Shown: positions 8,183-16,722, counted from the stretch's first letter. The stretch is 57,979 bases of DNA from Spirochaetota bacterium (GCA_022711355.1 JAKLFE010000028.1:1-57979), one strand, 5' to 3'. Numbers and translations are program-made. Notes: generated by a model from the letters alone, not told the origin.

Positions 8183-8846
8183 CTTGGTCCTCCTTGGTTC
8201 TCTTGGGCCTGAGGAACATCGCTTTCTCAAAAAGCTCGGCCTCCCCCCGGAAGTAGAGCGAGAGCTTCCTCCGGACGCCGAGGATCGTGAGCGCGGCGGC
8301 GACGATGAAGAAGGCCAGTACCTCAGGCTCGGGCGGCAGGCCGAAGGCCAGCCTGGACAGGAGGTACATGAAGGGGGGGGCCAGGGAGCTGAGCGCGGCG
8401 CAGAGCGCCACGTAGCCGGTCAGGCCGAGGGTCGCGAGGAAGACCGCGAGGCAGAAGGGCGCGACGATCGGATAGGCCGCGCTGATGGCGCCGGCCGCCG
8501 TGCCGAAGCCCTTGCCGCCGCGGAAGCCCGCGAAGAGCGGCTTGACGTGGCCGAGGACCGCGGCGAGGCTCGCGACGATGAAGGCAGTCCCTCCGGGAAG
8601 GCTCGAAGCGGAGGGAGGGGCGATGCGCGAGGCCAGGGCCACCGCGGCGTAGCCCTTCGCGATATCGACGAGCGCCACCGCCGAGCCGAGCCTCCAGCCG
8701 AGGACGCGGAAGGAGTTGGTCGCTCCCGTGTTCCCCGAGCCCTGCTCGCGCAGGTCGATGCCCCTGGCCAGCTTCCCGGCGATGATGCCCGTCGGTATCG
8801 AGCCCAAGAGGTAGCTCGCGAGGGCTGCAAGGGCGAGTTCAAGCAT
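8175..8846 (-). CDS. plsY: Glycerol-3-phosphate acyltransferase PlsY
   Basis: 223-residue integral membrane enzyme that transfers an acyl group from acyl phosphate to glycerol-3-phosphate, the first step of phosphatidate synthesis. Three family motifs are visible: SYLLGSIPTG (residues 10-19), GSGNTGATNSFR (36-47) and the glycine-rich FRGGKGFGTAAG near 108. The ATG at 8846 gives the standard start MLELALAALASYLLGSIP. It overlaps the upstream HAD gene by 8 nt and the downstream barrel gene by 8 nt. The C-terminal cytoplasmic tail after the last membrane segment is about 30 residues longer than minimal PlsY. Confidence 0.94.
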   Translation of the reverse strand: MLELALAALASYLLGSIPTGIIAGKLARGIDLREQGSGNTGATNSFRVLGWRLGSAVALVDIAKGYAAVALASRIAPPSASSLPGGTAFIVASLAAVLGHVKPLFAGFRGGKGFGTAAGAISAAYPIVAPFCLAVFLATLGLTGYVALCAALSSLAPPFMYLLSRLAFGLPPEPEVLAFFIVAAALTILGVRRKLSLYFRGEAELFEKAMFLRPKRTKEDQDA

Positions 8847-9522
8847 GCGCTCCCTCCTTCCTCCCTCCATCGGCGGCGATGATCTCCCAGCCCGAGGCCC
8901 GGGCTATCCGGCGGAGCCGCCGGTCGGGATGCACGGCCACGGCCCTGCCCACCGCCCGCAGGAGGGGCAGGTCCCGGTGGCTGTCGCTGTAGAAGGCGCA
9001 GTCGCCGGGCTCCGCGCCGAGCGCCTTGAGGCGGTCGAGGACCCGCGAGCGCTTGCCCTCGCCGAAGGCGGGCTCGCCCGCGAGCCTGCCCGTCGCCAGC
9101 CCCTCGGCGAACTCGAGCTCGCTCGCCACGACTTCCTCGATCCCGAGATGGCGGGCGAGGGGCGCGAGGATGGTCCCGAAGGAGGAGGAGGCGATGATCG
9201 CCCTGCCCCCCGCGCGCCGCGCCTCGTCGATCCTGGCCGCCACCTCACGGTTGATCCGCGGCCCGAAGACCTCGCGGAAGAGCTCCTCGGCCAGGGCGTC
9301 GAGGCTGGCTTTCGGGACGCCTCTCAAGAAGGGATAGGCCCGCTCGTCCTTCCGGCCCGGGGCTTTCCGGAGCCCGTGGCGCAGGAAGAGCAGGGGGGTA
9401 TAGAAGCCGATGGAGGGCCCGATGAGCCCCTCGCGCAGGCCGCGGAATATGAAGGCCCGCACGGTCGAGCAGCCGACCAAGGTGAAGTCGACGTCGAAGA
9501 TCTGTAGTTCGCTCCGCCGCAT
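8839..9522 (-). CDS. HAD-IB family phosphatase
   Basis: 227 residues with the HAD core: nucleophile motif I FDVDFTLVG near residue 9 (DxDxT), motif II IIASSSFG near 105, the lysine in GKRSRVLDRL near 155 and motif IV YSDSHRDLPLL near 175. This matches the SerB-like IB subclass that includes phosphoserine and phospholipid-head-group phosphatases. Overlap with plsY suggests a role in phospholipid or lysophosphatidate metabolism, which is inference only. The ATG at 9522 is preceded by GGAGG. Confidence 0.82.
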   Translation of the reverse strand: MRRSELQIFDVDFTLVGCSTVRAFIFRGLREGLIGPSIGFYTPLLFLRHGLRKAPGRKDERAYPFLRGVPKASLDALAEELFREVFGPRINREVAARIDEARRAGGRAIIASSSFGTILAPLARHLGIEEVVASELEFAEGLATGRLAGEPAFGEGKRSRVLDRLKALGAEPGDCAFYSDSHRDLPLLRAVGRAVAVHPDRRLRRIARASGWEIIAADGGRKEGAHA

Positions 9523-9591
9523 CGGGCCTCCGGCTTGCTGATCCATTATAGGCGGTCGTGCGAGGCAAGGCCATGAAGCGCCGCGGTCCGC

Positions 9592-9767
9592 TCACCAGAC
9601 CTGCCGCATGCGCTCGATCCGGCCGATATCGTAGCCTCGCTCGGCCAGCCGGGAGAGGATGCCCGCGTAGTCCTCCTCCGCTCCTTGAAGATGACGGAGG
9701 AATCGCCCACCTTCCAGTCGAGGGTGCGCTCGAGGGCGGGGAGGGCCGAGGCGCCGAGCAGGGCCAT
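9592..9767 (-). pseudogene. Frameshifted gene for a small secreted protein
   Basis: Reading on the minus strand, one frame gives a hydrophobic secretion-type segment then ALERTLDWKVGDSSVIFKE, and the next frame continues AEEDYAGILSRLAERGYDIG to a TGA at 9592. Adding one base at about 9681-9682, inside AAGGAGCGGAGGAGG, would join them into one coherent small product. In-frame upstream sequence to about 9800 is basic (RGKARRSASALA), as in a signal peptide, but has no evident start codon. It may be a recent mutation, a decaying gene or a sequencing error. The function is unknown. Confidence 0.4.
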
Positions 9768-9895
9768 CGCGAGGGCCGAAGCGCTTCTTCGGGCCTTGCC
9801 GCGAGCTCTGTGCCCGGGACCGATCCTCCCCGGGGGCGAGGGAAGACTGGTATGGATACATGGTCACCCAGTAAGTAACTCATATATACGATAAT

Positions 9896-9904
9896 TGCTA
9901 TAAT
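9896..9904 (+). promoter_or_regulatory. Extended -10 promoter element
   Basis: TGCTATAAT is a perfect extended -10 (TGN plus TATAAT) in an AT-rich island at 9868-9912. It points toward the rubrerythrin operon about 150 nt downstream. No good -35 is visible. Confidence 0.45.
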
Positions 9905-9958
9905 ACTGATCGCGCTCGGGAAAGCAAAACCGCCGGCTCGGGATACCTCCATTCGTCG

Positions 9959-9987
9959 TTGCCCTCGGGCCCGCCGCGATTTATATT
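9959..9987 (+). promoter_or_regulatory. Putative promoter of the rubrerythrin operon
   Basis: TTGCCC (9959-9964), 17-bp spacer and TATATT (9982-9987) lie 65 nt upstream of the rubrerythrin ATG. Together with the extended -10 at 9896 this suggests two promoters. Confidence 0.45.
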
Positions 9988-10052
9988 AGAAGGCGCGCCC
10001 GGGGCGCGGCGCCGGGATCCTCGATGCCCGGCAGGAAGTAAGGGAGGTGCCG

Positions 10053-10628
10053 ATGAAGAGCCTAAAGGGATCCCAGACCGAGAAGAACCTCATGACCGCC
10101 TTCGCCGGCGAGTCGCAGGCGAGGATGCGGTACACCTACTTCGCCTCGAAGGCCAAGGAGGAGGGCTACATCCAGATCTCCCAGATCTTCGAGGAGACGG
10201 CGAACCAGGAGAAGGAGCACGCCAAGCGCATGTTCAAGTTCCTGGAGGGGGGCGAGGTCGAGATCGCGGCCTCCTTCCCGGCGGGCGTCATCGGCTCGAC
10301 CCGGGAGAACCTCCTCGCGGCCGCCCACGGCGAGAACCACGAGTGGAAGTCGATGTACCCCGACATCGCGAAGACCGCCAGGGCCGAGGGCTTCGAGGCG
10401 ATCGCCGCGGTCTTCGACGCGATCATCGTCGCCGAGCGCCAGCACGCGAAGCGCTACGAGAAGCTGGCCGCCAACATCGACAAGGGCCAGGTCTTCAAGT
10501 CCGACAAGCCGACGGTCTGGCGCTGCCTGAACTGCGGCTACCTGTTCGAGGGCGCGGAGGCCCCCAAGGCCTGCCCGGCTTGCGCCCACCCCCAGGCCTA
10601 CTTCGAGCGCCTGGGCGAGAACTACTAG
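10053..10628 (+). CDS. rbr: Rubrerythrin
   Basis: 191-residue non-haem iron protein that reduces hydrogen peroxide in anaerobes. The N-terminal four-helix ferritin-like domain has the diiron carboxylate/His motifs (GESQARMRY, ETANQEKEHAKR, VAERQHAKRYE), and the C-terminal rubredoxin-like domain has WRCLNCGYLFEG and KACPACAHP for the FeS4 site. Start is the ATG at 10053 behind GGGAGG; a GTG two codons earlier is less likely. It is the first gene of a cassette with superoxide reductase (12 nt gap) and rubredoxin, which act together in oxygen detoxification. Confidence 0.96.
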   Translation: MKSLKGSQTEKNLMTAFAGESQARMRYTYFASKAKEEGYIQISQIFEETANQEKEHAKRMFKFLEGGEVEIAASFPAGVIGSTRENLLAAAHGENHEWKSMYPDIAKTARAEGFEAIAAVFDAIIVAERQHAKRYEKLAANIDKGQVFKSDKPTVWRCLNCGYLFEGAEAPKACPACAHPQAYFERLGENY

Positions 10629-10640
10629 GAGGAGGAAGGT

Positions 10641-11015
10641 ATGGCTGCCCTGCTCACGGTCTACAAGTGCGAGGTCTGCGGGAACATCGTCGAGCTCGTC
10701 CACTCGGGCGGCGGCCAGCTCGTCTGCTGCGGCCAGCCCATGAAGGCCCTCGCCGAGAACAGCTCGGACGGGGCCAAGGAGAAGCACGTCCCCGCGATCG
10801 AGAAGACGGCCGAGGGCTACAAGGTCTCGGTCGGCTCCGTCGCCCACCCGATGGAGGAGGCCCACTACATCGAGTGGATCGAGCTCCTGGCCGACGGGAT
10901 CGCCTATCGCGCCTTCCTGAAGCCCGGGGACAAGCCCGAGGCGACCTTCTGCGTCAAGGCGTCCAAGGTCTCGGCCCGCGAGTACTGCAACAAGCACGGC
11001 CTGTGGAAGGCCTGA
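10641..11015 (+). CDS. dfx: Desulfoferrodoxin / superoxide reductase (2Fe type)
   Basis: 124 residues. The N-terminal desulforedoxin-like domain has its four cysteines (YKCEVCGN and QLVCCGQP) for centre I. The C-terminal SOR domain supplies the four His and one Cys of centre [25 protein letters not shown] and [12 protein letters not shown]. It reduces superoxide to peroxide in the cytosol, with rubredoxin as electron donor and rubrerythrin removing the peroxide. It sits 12 nt after rbr with an AGGAGGAAGG ribosome binding site and 25 nt before the rubredoxin gene. Confidence 0.96.
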   Translation: MAALLTVYKCEVCGNIVELVHSGGGQLVCCGQPMKALAENSSDGAKEKHVPAIEKTAEGYKVSVGSVAHPMEEAHYIEWIELLADGIAYRAFLKPGDKPEATFCVKASKVSAREYCNKHGLWKA

Positions 11016-11040
11016 TCACGGACCCTACAAGGAGCGACGA

Positions 11041-11199
11041 ATGAAGAAGTACGTGTGCGACGTGTGCGGCTACATCTACGATCCCGCCGTGGGCGATCCC
11101 GACTCGGGAGCCAAGCCGGGCACCGCCTTCGAGTCCCTGCCCGCCGACTGGGTCTGCCCGATGTGCGGGGCCGGCAAGGACAGCTTCAGCCCGGCTTGA
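11041..11199 (+). CDS. Rubredoxin
   Basis: 52-residue electron carrier read directly from the sequence. Two cysteine pairs, [12 protein letters not shown] (C6, C9) and [13 protein letters not shown] (C39, C42), bind the single iron, and the central [20 protein letters not shown] is the standard rubredoxin middle. It is preceded by CAAGGAG and closes the rubrerythrin-superoxide reductase operon, where it would pass electrons to both enzymes. Confidence 0.96.
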   Translation: MKKYVCDVCGYIYDPAVGDPDSGAKPGTAFESLPADWVCPMCGAGKDSFSPA

Positions 11200-11226
11200 C
11201 CGGTCGGCCGTAAAAGGCGATTTCAG

Positions 11227-11330
11227 CGCAGAGGGCGCGGAGGACGCGGAGGGAAGAAGCGGGGGAGAAGGCCACGAGGCGGCTGCTTCTTGAATCTCTT
11301 CCTCCTCCGCGTTACTCTGCGCCCTCTGCG
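11227..11330. repeat. Imperfect inverted repeat of GCAGAGG-type units
   Basis: CGCAGAGGGCGC (11227-11238) recurs as its exact reverse complement at 11319-11330, and the similarity continues inward through a GACGCGGAGG / AACGCGGAGG unit. Each arm is made of short CGCAGAG/CGCGGAG periods. The whole can fold into a long hairpin after rubredoxin. It resembles dispersed GCAGAGG-rich intergenic repeats seen in diverse bacteria, though that link is from memory. Confidence 0.7.
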
Positions 11331-11362
11331 TTCATATTTTTCGCCAATGGAGTCCTACCTAG

Positions 11363-11665
11363 ATGATTTCCCGCGAAGATTTCGTGTTCACGATCGGCTA
11401 CGACGGCTCCACCGCCATCGTGGACGGCCGGGCCAAGAAGGAGTACGGCAAGCTCGGCACCATGGAGCTCGCCGCGAAGGGCCTCTACCGGGCCGCCTTC
11501 GCCTCCGCCCTCCGGGCCGCGGCCGAGGGCAAGGGCGAGGACATGGCCGCCTTCCTGGCCTTCTTCAACGAGAAGGCCCGCAGCTCCTACACGACGGCCG
11601 AGCAGCTCAAGCGCCTGTTCGGGGTCAACGAGGAGAGCGTGACCAGGACCCTCGTGCTCGGCTGA
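11363..11665 (+). CDS. Hypothetical 100-residue protein
   Basis: A small soluble protein without signal peptide or membrane segment. The first half is a beta-rich segment (DFVFTIGYDGSTAIVDGRAKKEYGKLGTMELAAKGL) and the second is helical (AAFASALRAAAEGKGEDMAAFLAFFNEKARSS). No family was recognised. It follows the rubredoxin gene after the inverted repeat, so it may be a separate transcript. The ORF has regular codon use like its neighbours. The ribosome binding site is weak. Confidence 0.6.
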   Translation: MISREDFVFTIGYDGSTAIVDGRAKKEYGKLGTMELAAKGLYRAAFASALRAAAEGKGEDMAAFLAFFNEKARSSYTTAEQLKRLFGVNEESVTRTLVLG

Positions 11666-11690
11666 GCCCGGCCGCGGCGCCGGCCCGGGC

Positions 11691-12902
11691 TCAGTCAGCT
11701 TCCACGATGAAGCACTTGAGGTAGCGAGACTCGGGATAGCCCGAGACGATGGGGTGGTCGAGGTCCTGGGCCCGCTCCTCGATGGTCCGCAGGCGCCTCC
11801 CGGCGTCGTGGGCCGCCTCCTCCAGCATGGGGCCGAAGAGCTCGGGCCCGAACCAGTGCGAGCAGGAGCAGGTGACCAGGATCCCGCCCGGCTCGAGGAG
11901 CTTGAGGGCGCGGAGGTTGAGGTCCTTGTAGCCGCGGCGCGCGCTCTCGACCGAGGCGCGGTTCTTCGCGAAGGCCGGGGGGTCGAGGACGACGAGGCCG
12001 AAGCGCTCCCGCTCCCGCTCCAGGGCGCGGAGGAAGTCGAAGGCGTTTCCCTCCTCGAGCCTGAGCTTGCCCGCCAGGCCGTTGCGCTCCGCGTTGGCCG
12101 CCGCCGCCGCCAGGGCCTCGGCCGAGGAGTCGACGCCGAGGACCTCGGCCGCGCCCGCGGCCGCGCAGGCCAGGCCGAAGCCGCCCTGGTTGCAGAAGGC
12201 GTCCAGCACGCGCCTGCCGCGGGCGAATCGCGCGGCCGCCGCCCGGTTCGAGCGCTGGTCGAGGAACCAGCCCGTCTTCTGCCCTCCGACGAGGTCCACC
12301 GCGAAGCTCAGGCCGTTCTCCTCGATCCAGACCGAGGGGGGGACGGTCCCGGCTATCGCGCCGACGGCGGGCTTGAGGCCCTCGAAGGCCCGCACGGGCG
12401 CGTCGCTCCGCTCCACGACGCCATCCGCGGGGAAGAGCCCGGCGAGGGCTTTCATGATGGCCGCCTTCCGGGCGTCGACGCCGAGGCTGAGGAACTGGGC
12501 CGAGAGCCAGCGGCCGCGCGGGCCCCCGGCTCCGGCCTCGCCGACGAAGGAGTCCAGCACGAGGCCCGGCAGGCCGTCGGCCTCGCCGAAGGCGAGGCGG
12601 AGGCTCTGCCGCTCGGGGTCGAAGAAGCGGCGGCGCCACTCGAGGGCCTTCCCGAGGCGCTCGGCGAAGAAGGCCTCGTCGGCTGCCCTGAGGGCGCGCG
12701 AGTAGAGGCGGGCGCGGATCTTCGAGGCGGGATTGTAGAAGGCCAGGCCGACGAGCTGGCGGCGGGCGTCGAGGACCTCGACCTCGGCCCCGCCGGCCGC
12801 CTCGCCCTCGACCCGGGAGATCTCGTTGTCGTAGACCCAGGGGTGCCCCGAGCGGAGGCGGAGGTCCTCTTTCGGCTTGAGTATGAGACGGGCTCGTTCC
12901 AT
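11691..12902 (-). CDS. rlmI: Class I SAM-dependent 23S rRNA (cytosine-C5) methyltransferase, RlmI-type
   Basis: 403 residues. An N-terminal PUA domain (about 1-80, LKPKEDLRLRSGHPWVYDNEI) precedes a linker and a Rossmann methyltransferase domain with motif I VLDAFCNQGGFGLACA near 235, motif IV VVLDPPAFAK near 305 and the catalytic-cysteine region VTCSCSHWF near 355. This order is that of RlmI/RlmO, which makes m5C in 23S rRNA; the exact target base is inferred. It is transcribed alone from a promoter whose -10 lies 6 nt before the ATG, with no Shine-Dalgarno site. Confidence 0.88.
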   Translation of the reverse strand: MERARLILKPKEDLRLRSGHPWVYDNEISRVEGEAAGGAEVEVLDARRQLVGLAFYNPASKIRARLYSRALRAADEAFFAERLGKALEWRRRFFDPERQSLRLAFGEADGLPGLVLDSFVGEAGAGGPRGRWLSAQFLSLGVDARKAAIMKALAGLFPADGVVERSDAPVRAFEGLKPAVGAIAGTVPPSVWIEENGLSFAVDLVGGQKTGWFLDQRSNRAAAARFARGRRVLDAFCNQGGFGLACAAAGAAEVLGVDSSAEALAAAAANAERNGLAGKLRLEEGNAFDFLRALERERERFGLVVLDPPAFAKNRASVESARRGYKDLNLRALKLLEPGGILVTCSCSHWFGPELFGPMLEEAAHDAGRRLRTIEERAQDLDHPIVSGYPESRYLKCFIVEAD

Positions 12903-12908
12903 GGCTCG

Positions 12909-12938
12909 AGACTACCCGCGATGAGCCGCGGCCCGCAA
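12909..12938 (-). promoter_or_regulatory. Putative leaderless promoter of rlmI
   Basis: On the minus strand TTGCGG (12938-12933), 18-bp spacer and TAGTCT (12914-12909), then only 6 nt to the ATG. The expected transcription start coincides with the start codon. Confidence 0.5.
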
Positions 12939-13118
12939 GGCGTCGGGGCGGCCGGCCCGGGCAGCCGCCCCGACGCCGCCGCGGCGGGAGGGCTGGCCGC
13001 CGGCCCGTTATATCGGTATATTGCTCGTGAAACGGTTAGGCGACCGGATACGCGGGGGAACGCGGCCTTCGGGCCGGACCCCCGCCGAGGGAGCCCGCCG
13101 GTTTCGAAAGGACTCCTC

Positions 13119-13949
13119 ATGAGACATCCCTCCCGCTTCCCCCTCGCGGCCTTCCTCGCCCTCCTCCCCTTCGGCCTCGGCGCCCAGATCGTCCTCGGCA
13201 ACGGCCGGCCGGAGACCGAGCTCCGCTCCCTGCCGCCCTTCCGCTCCCTGGCCTTCGCCTGCCCGGGCGAGCTGCGGGTCAGGCGGGGCAGCACGCAGGA
13301 AGTCCGCCTCACCGTCGATTCCAACGTCCTGCCCCTGATCCGCACCGAGGTCTCGGGCGGCAGGCTCGAGATATCCTTCAAGCCCCGTTCCGGCGCCATT
13401 AAATCGAAGAAGCTCCTCGTCGAGGTCACGATGCCCGAGCTCGAGGCGATCGAGCTCGCGGGCTCGGGGAGCGCCTTCGTCGAGCGCTTCTCGGGCCCCT
13501 CCCTCGCGGTCGTCCTCAGCGGCTCCGGGAAGCTCGAGGCGAAGCTCGAGTACAGATCCCTCGAGCTCCTCTCCTCCGGCTCCGGGGACCTCGAGCTCGC
13601 GGGCTCGGCCGACCGGGCGCGGCTCCGCCTCACGGGCTCGGGGAGCCTGGCGGCCGAGCTCTCGGGCAGCTCGCTCGACCTGGAGAGCTCGGGCTCCGGC
13701 CGCGTCGAGCTCTCGGGCCGGGCCGAGGAGGCGAGCTTCAGCCTCGCCGGCTCGGGGGCCCTCGAGGCCTTCCCCTACGCGACCCGGAAGGCGAGGCTGT
13801 CCATGACCGGCTCGGGCGGCGCCGAGCTCAGCGTCGCGGAGTCCCTCGACGTCTCGATACGCGGCTCGGGGAGCGCCGCCTACCGCGGCTCCCCCCGGGT
13901 CGAGTCCTCGGTCTCGGGCTCGGGCAGGCTGCGCAGGGCCGGGGACTAG
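13119..13949 (+). CDS. DUF2807 (GIN domain) envelope protein
   Basis: 276 residues with a signal peptide (MRHPSRFPLAAFLALLPFGLGAQ). The mature protein is a parallel beta-helix-like DUF2807 domain with repeated AGSGSA, LSGSGK, SSGSGD, LTGSGS and MTGSGG turns about every 20 residues. Such proteins are periplasmic or outer-membrane-associated putative adhesin heads of unknown role. The start has AAAGGA upstream. The AT-rich stretch at 13008-13022 (GTTATATCGGTATATT) probably holds its promoter. It is single and followed by the VWA lipoprotein gene. Confidence 0.85.
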   Translation: MRHPSRFPLAAFLALLPFGLGAQIVLGNGRPETELRSLPPFRSLAFACPGELRVRRGSTQEVRLTVDSNVLPLIRTEVSGGRLEISFKPRSGAIKSKKLLVEVTMPELEAIELAGSGSAFVERFSGPSLAVVLSGSGKLEAKLEYRSLELLSSGSGDLELAGSADRARLRLTGSGSLAAELSGSSLDLESSGSGRVELSGRAEEASFSLAGSGALEAFPYATRKARLSMTGSGGAELSVAESLDVSIRGSGSAAYRGSPRVESSVSGSGRLRRAGD

Positions 13950-13985
13950 CGGGCGGTATTCCGCGCCGCGCCGCACTATACTCTT

Positions 13986-14002
13986 GGGGAAGTCCATTCC
14001 CC
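13986..14002 (+). other. Leader hairpin of the VWA gene
   Basis: GGGGAA and TTCCCC form a perfect 6-bp stem with a 5-nt loop, between a TATACT (13977-13982) possible -10 and the AGGGAGG ribosome binding site of the GTG start at 14019. It may stabilise the mRNA or be regulatory. Confidence 0.4.
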
Positions 14003-14018
14003 GATTAGGGAGGCTGCC

Positions 14019-15971
14019 GTGGCCGAGCGCAGAGGCGAATACGCCGGATCATTGCTTCGCGACAAGCTGACGATACGCGCGGCCGCGGCCCTCTGCGCGG
14101 CTGCCCTCATCCTGGCCGGCTGCGCCGGCTCCCCGGCCAAGGCGGCCTCGGACGGCCGGGCCCCAGGCGGCGTCGAGGCCGCGGCGCCGGCCGACGAGGC
14201 CCTCCCCCGGGAGGGCGGCGGCAAGGAGCGCGCCGCGGCCGCCGCGCCGAGCCCGGCCACGGCGCCGAGCCCCGCTCCGGCCCCCGCCCCGAAGGGCGAG
14301 GCCAAGCTCGCCGCCGGCACCCGCGACGCCGCCGCGGGCGCGGCCGCCGAGCCGGAGTACCTGGCGGCGGAGGCCGCGCCCGGCGCCGCCGCTCCCCGGA
14401 AGTCGGGGGCCTCCCTGGGCGGCGCCGCGGCCACGGCCCAATCCGGCCTCAAGGCCGGCTTCGCCGACGACAACGAGCAGTTCAACTACTTCGTGAAATT
14501 CCTCGACCAGTACAAGGACGTCCCCCACGCCGAGCTCGCCATCGGCGAGCGCATCCTCGTCAAGCTCGCGGACGCCGAGGGCAAGCCCGTCGTCGACGCG
14601 GCGATCCGGGTCGAGGGCGGCGGCAAGGTCCTGGCCAGGGGGCGCAGCTACGCCGACGGCAGCTTCGCCCTCTATCCCCTCGAGTACGGGGCCCCGAAGC
14701 TCCAGTCCTACCGGGTCGTCGCCCAGGGGCCCTGGGGCGAGCGGAGCCTCGAGGTCGAGCGAGGCGGCCTCCGCCAGCTCACCCTGAGCCTCCCGGGACG
14801 GCGCCCCCTGCCCGCGCCCCTCCCGGTGGACCTCCTGTTCATCCTCGACACGACGGGCTCCATGGGCGAGGAGATCGAGCGCCTGCGGGCCACCATCGAG
14901 ATCATCAACGCGAACGTCTCCTCCCTCAAGCCCAAGCCGGCCCTCCGCTACGGCCTTGTCCTCTACCGGGACGTCGAGGACGAGTACCGCGCCGAGGCCG
15001 TGCCCTTCACCGCCGACCTCGAGGAGTTCCAGGCCGCCCTCGACCGGGTCGACGCCGGCGGGGGAGGGGACACGCCCGAGGACCTCCAGGCCGCCCTCGA
15101 CCTGGCGGTCCGGGGCATGAAGTGGAACTCGGGCGGGATACGCCTGGGCTTCATCGTCACGGACGCGCCGCCCCATCTCGACTACGGCCAGGACTACGAC
15201 TACGCGGCCGCGGCCCGGGGCGCCAAGGCGGCCGGCATCAAGCTCTACTCGATTGGCACCGGCGGCCTGCCCCTCGAGGGCGAGTACCCTCTCCGCCAGA
15301 TCTCGCAGTACAGCCAGGGCAAGTACATCTTCCTGACCTACGGGGAAGCCGGCGAGGCGGCCGGGGGCAAGGAGGGCTCGGTCTCGCACCACACGGGCAC
15401 GAACTTCACGACGGACAAGCTCGAGGCGGTGGTCATCCGCTTCGTCAAGGAGGAGATCGCCCAGCAGTCCGACCGGCCCCTCGAGTACGACGAGTCCTAC
15501 TACGCCGCGCGGAAGGTCGTAGACGAGAGCCGCGAGGACACCCTCGGCAAGCTCTTCGCCCAGGCCCTCCAGGGCCTCTCGGACTACTCGACCTACCGGC
15601 TTACGCCCGAGACCCGCCTCGCCGTCATGCCCCTCTCCCTCGCGGAGGGAGCGCCCGCCGGCATGGCCGCCCAGGCCGAGTACCTCGGCGCCCAGCTCGC
15701 GCTCGCCGCCTCCGGCTCCAAGCTCTTCACCATGGTGGAGCGCAAGGACCTGCAGAAGATCCTCGCCGAGCTCGAGCTCCAGCTCTCCGGCCTGGCCGAC
15801 GAGGGCGCCGCCGCCAAGGTGGGCAGGCTCCTCGGGGCCGAGGTCCTCGTCAGCGGCGAGGTCTTCCGCAAGGGCGATACCTACGAGGTCTTCCTCAAGC
15901 TCCTGCGGGTCGAGACCGCCGAGGTCCTGTCGGCCAACAAGGCGAGGATCGGCGCGGATCTGGGCTTGTAG
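14019..15971 (+). CDS. Lipoprotein with VWA domain and CsgG/FlgO-like C-terminus
   Basis: 650 residues. A basic N-terminus and hydrophobic segment end at a lipobox (LILAGC), followed by an Ala/Pro-rich low-complexity linker to about 150, an Ig-like regulatory domain (about 180-255), and a VWA domain from about 268 with the MIDAS motif DTTGSMGEE. The last 120 residues (from LAVMPLSLAEG) resemble the CsgG/FlgO-type fold, including FTMVERKDLQKIL and LGAEVLVSGEV. The GTG start has AGGGAGG upstream. It is probably a surface or periplasmic scaffold; the function is unknown and the domain combination is unusual. Confidence 0.75.
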   Translation: MAERRGEYAGSLLRDKLTIRAAAALCAAALILAGCAGSPAKAASDGRAPGGVEAAAPADEALPREGGGKERAAAAAPSPATAPSPAPAPAPKGEAKLAAGTRDAAAGAAAEPEYLAAEAAPGAAAPRKSGASLGGAAATAQSGLKAGFADDNEQFNYFVKFLDQYKDVPHAELAIGERILVKLADAEGKPVVDAAIRVEGGGKVLARGRSYADGSFALYPLEYGAPKLQSYRVVAQGPWGERSLEVERGGLRQLTLSLPGRRPLPAPLPVDLLFILDTTGSMGEEIERLRATIEIINANVSSLKPKPALRYGLVLYRDVEDEYRAEAVPFTADLEEFQAALDRVDAGGGGDTPEDLQAALDLAVRGMKWNSGGIRLGFIVTDAPPHLDYGQDYDYAAAARGAKAAGIKLYSIGTGGLPLEGEYPLRQISQYSQGKYIFLTYGEAGEAAGGKEGSVSHHTGTNFTTDKLEAVVIRFVKEEIAQQSDRPLEYDESYYAARKVVDESREDTLGKLFAQALQGLSDYSTYRLTPETRLAVMPLSLAEGAPAGMAAQAEYLGAQLALAASGSKLFTMVERKDLQKILAELELQLSGLADEGAAAKVGRLLGAEVLVSGEVFRKGDTYEVFLKLLRVETAEVLSANKARIGADLGL

Positions 15972-15990
15972 GCGCCGCCGCCGCGGGAGG

Positions 15991-16722
15991 CTAGATCAGC
16001 GTGCGCGGCGCGGCGCCGGTCGTCATGAAGTACAGGGCCCGGACGAGGTTGTAGCCCCCGTTGAGGAACATGCCCAGGCCGAGGAGCCCCATGAGGCCGA
16101 GACCCATGCCGCCGAAGGCGGCGGTGAGGAAGAGGCCGGCCAGGCCCGAGAGGGCCGATCGGACGAAGTAGGGCCGCGCCGTGCCGCGGATGACTTCCTT
16201 GCGCCGGCGCTCGATCTTACGGGCTATGTCGGCCGCGGCCGCCTTGGGGCAGCCGCGGCGCTCGAGCTCGGAGGCTATGTCCCTCCAGCCCACGTTCTGC
16301 ATGGTGAGCTCGATGGCGAGGGCGTACATCTCGCGGGTGAACAGGTCCGCGGCTTCCTCGGCGCTGAAGCCCGAGAAGTCCCAGCGCGGCGCGGCGCGGA
16401 ACTCGAACTCGAAGCCCCCGAAGCCCCGGGCGCCCTGCCGTCCGCCCTGGGCGTAGGCGCCGGCCTGGGCGTCGCTGGCCCCGCGCCGGGCCTCGGCGCG
16501 CTCCGGGCCCCCGGCCGCGAGGTACTCGTCGTAGTTCGCCTTCTTGGCCGGGTCGGAGAGGGTCGCGTAGGCCTCGGAGATGGCCTTGAAGCGCTCCTCG
16601 GCCTCGGCCGAGCCGGCGTTGCGGTCGGGGTGCCACTTCATGGCCAGGCGGCGGTAGCCGGACTTGATCTCGTCGGCGGAGGCCGAGCTCGGCAGCTCGA
16701 GGAGCTGGTAGTAATCGCGCAT
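15991..16722 (-). CDS. J-domain membrane protein
   Basis: 243 residues. An N-terminal J domain of about 65 residues carries [21 protein letters not shown] and the essential HPD at 32-34, so it should stimulate an Hsp70 ATPase. No glycine/phenylalanine region or zinc fingers follow; instead there is a helical middle section and two hydrophobic segments near the C-terminus ([36 protein letters not shown]) that would anchor it. It is therefore a type III DnaJ-like protein rather than DnaJ itself. The gene is convergent to the VWA gene. Confidence 0.85.
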   Translation of the reverse strand: MRDYYQLLELPSSASADEIKSGYRRLAMKWHPDRNAGSAEAEERFKAISEAYATLSDPAKKANYDEYLAAGGPERAEARRGASDAQAGAYAQGGRQGARGFGGFEFEFRAAPRWDFSGFSAEEAADLFTREMYALAIELTMQNVGWRDIASELERRGCPKAAAADIARKIERRRKEVIRGTARPYFVRSALSGLAGLFLTAAFGGMGLGLMGLLGLGMFLNGGYNLVRALYFMTTGAAPRTLI

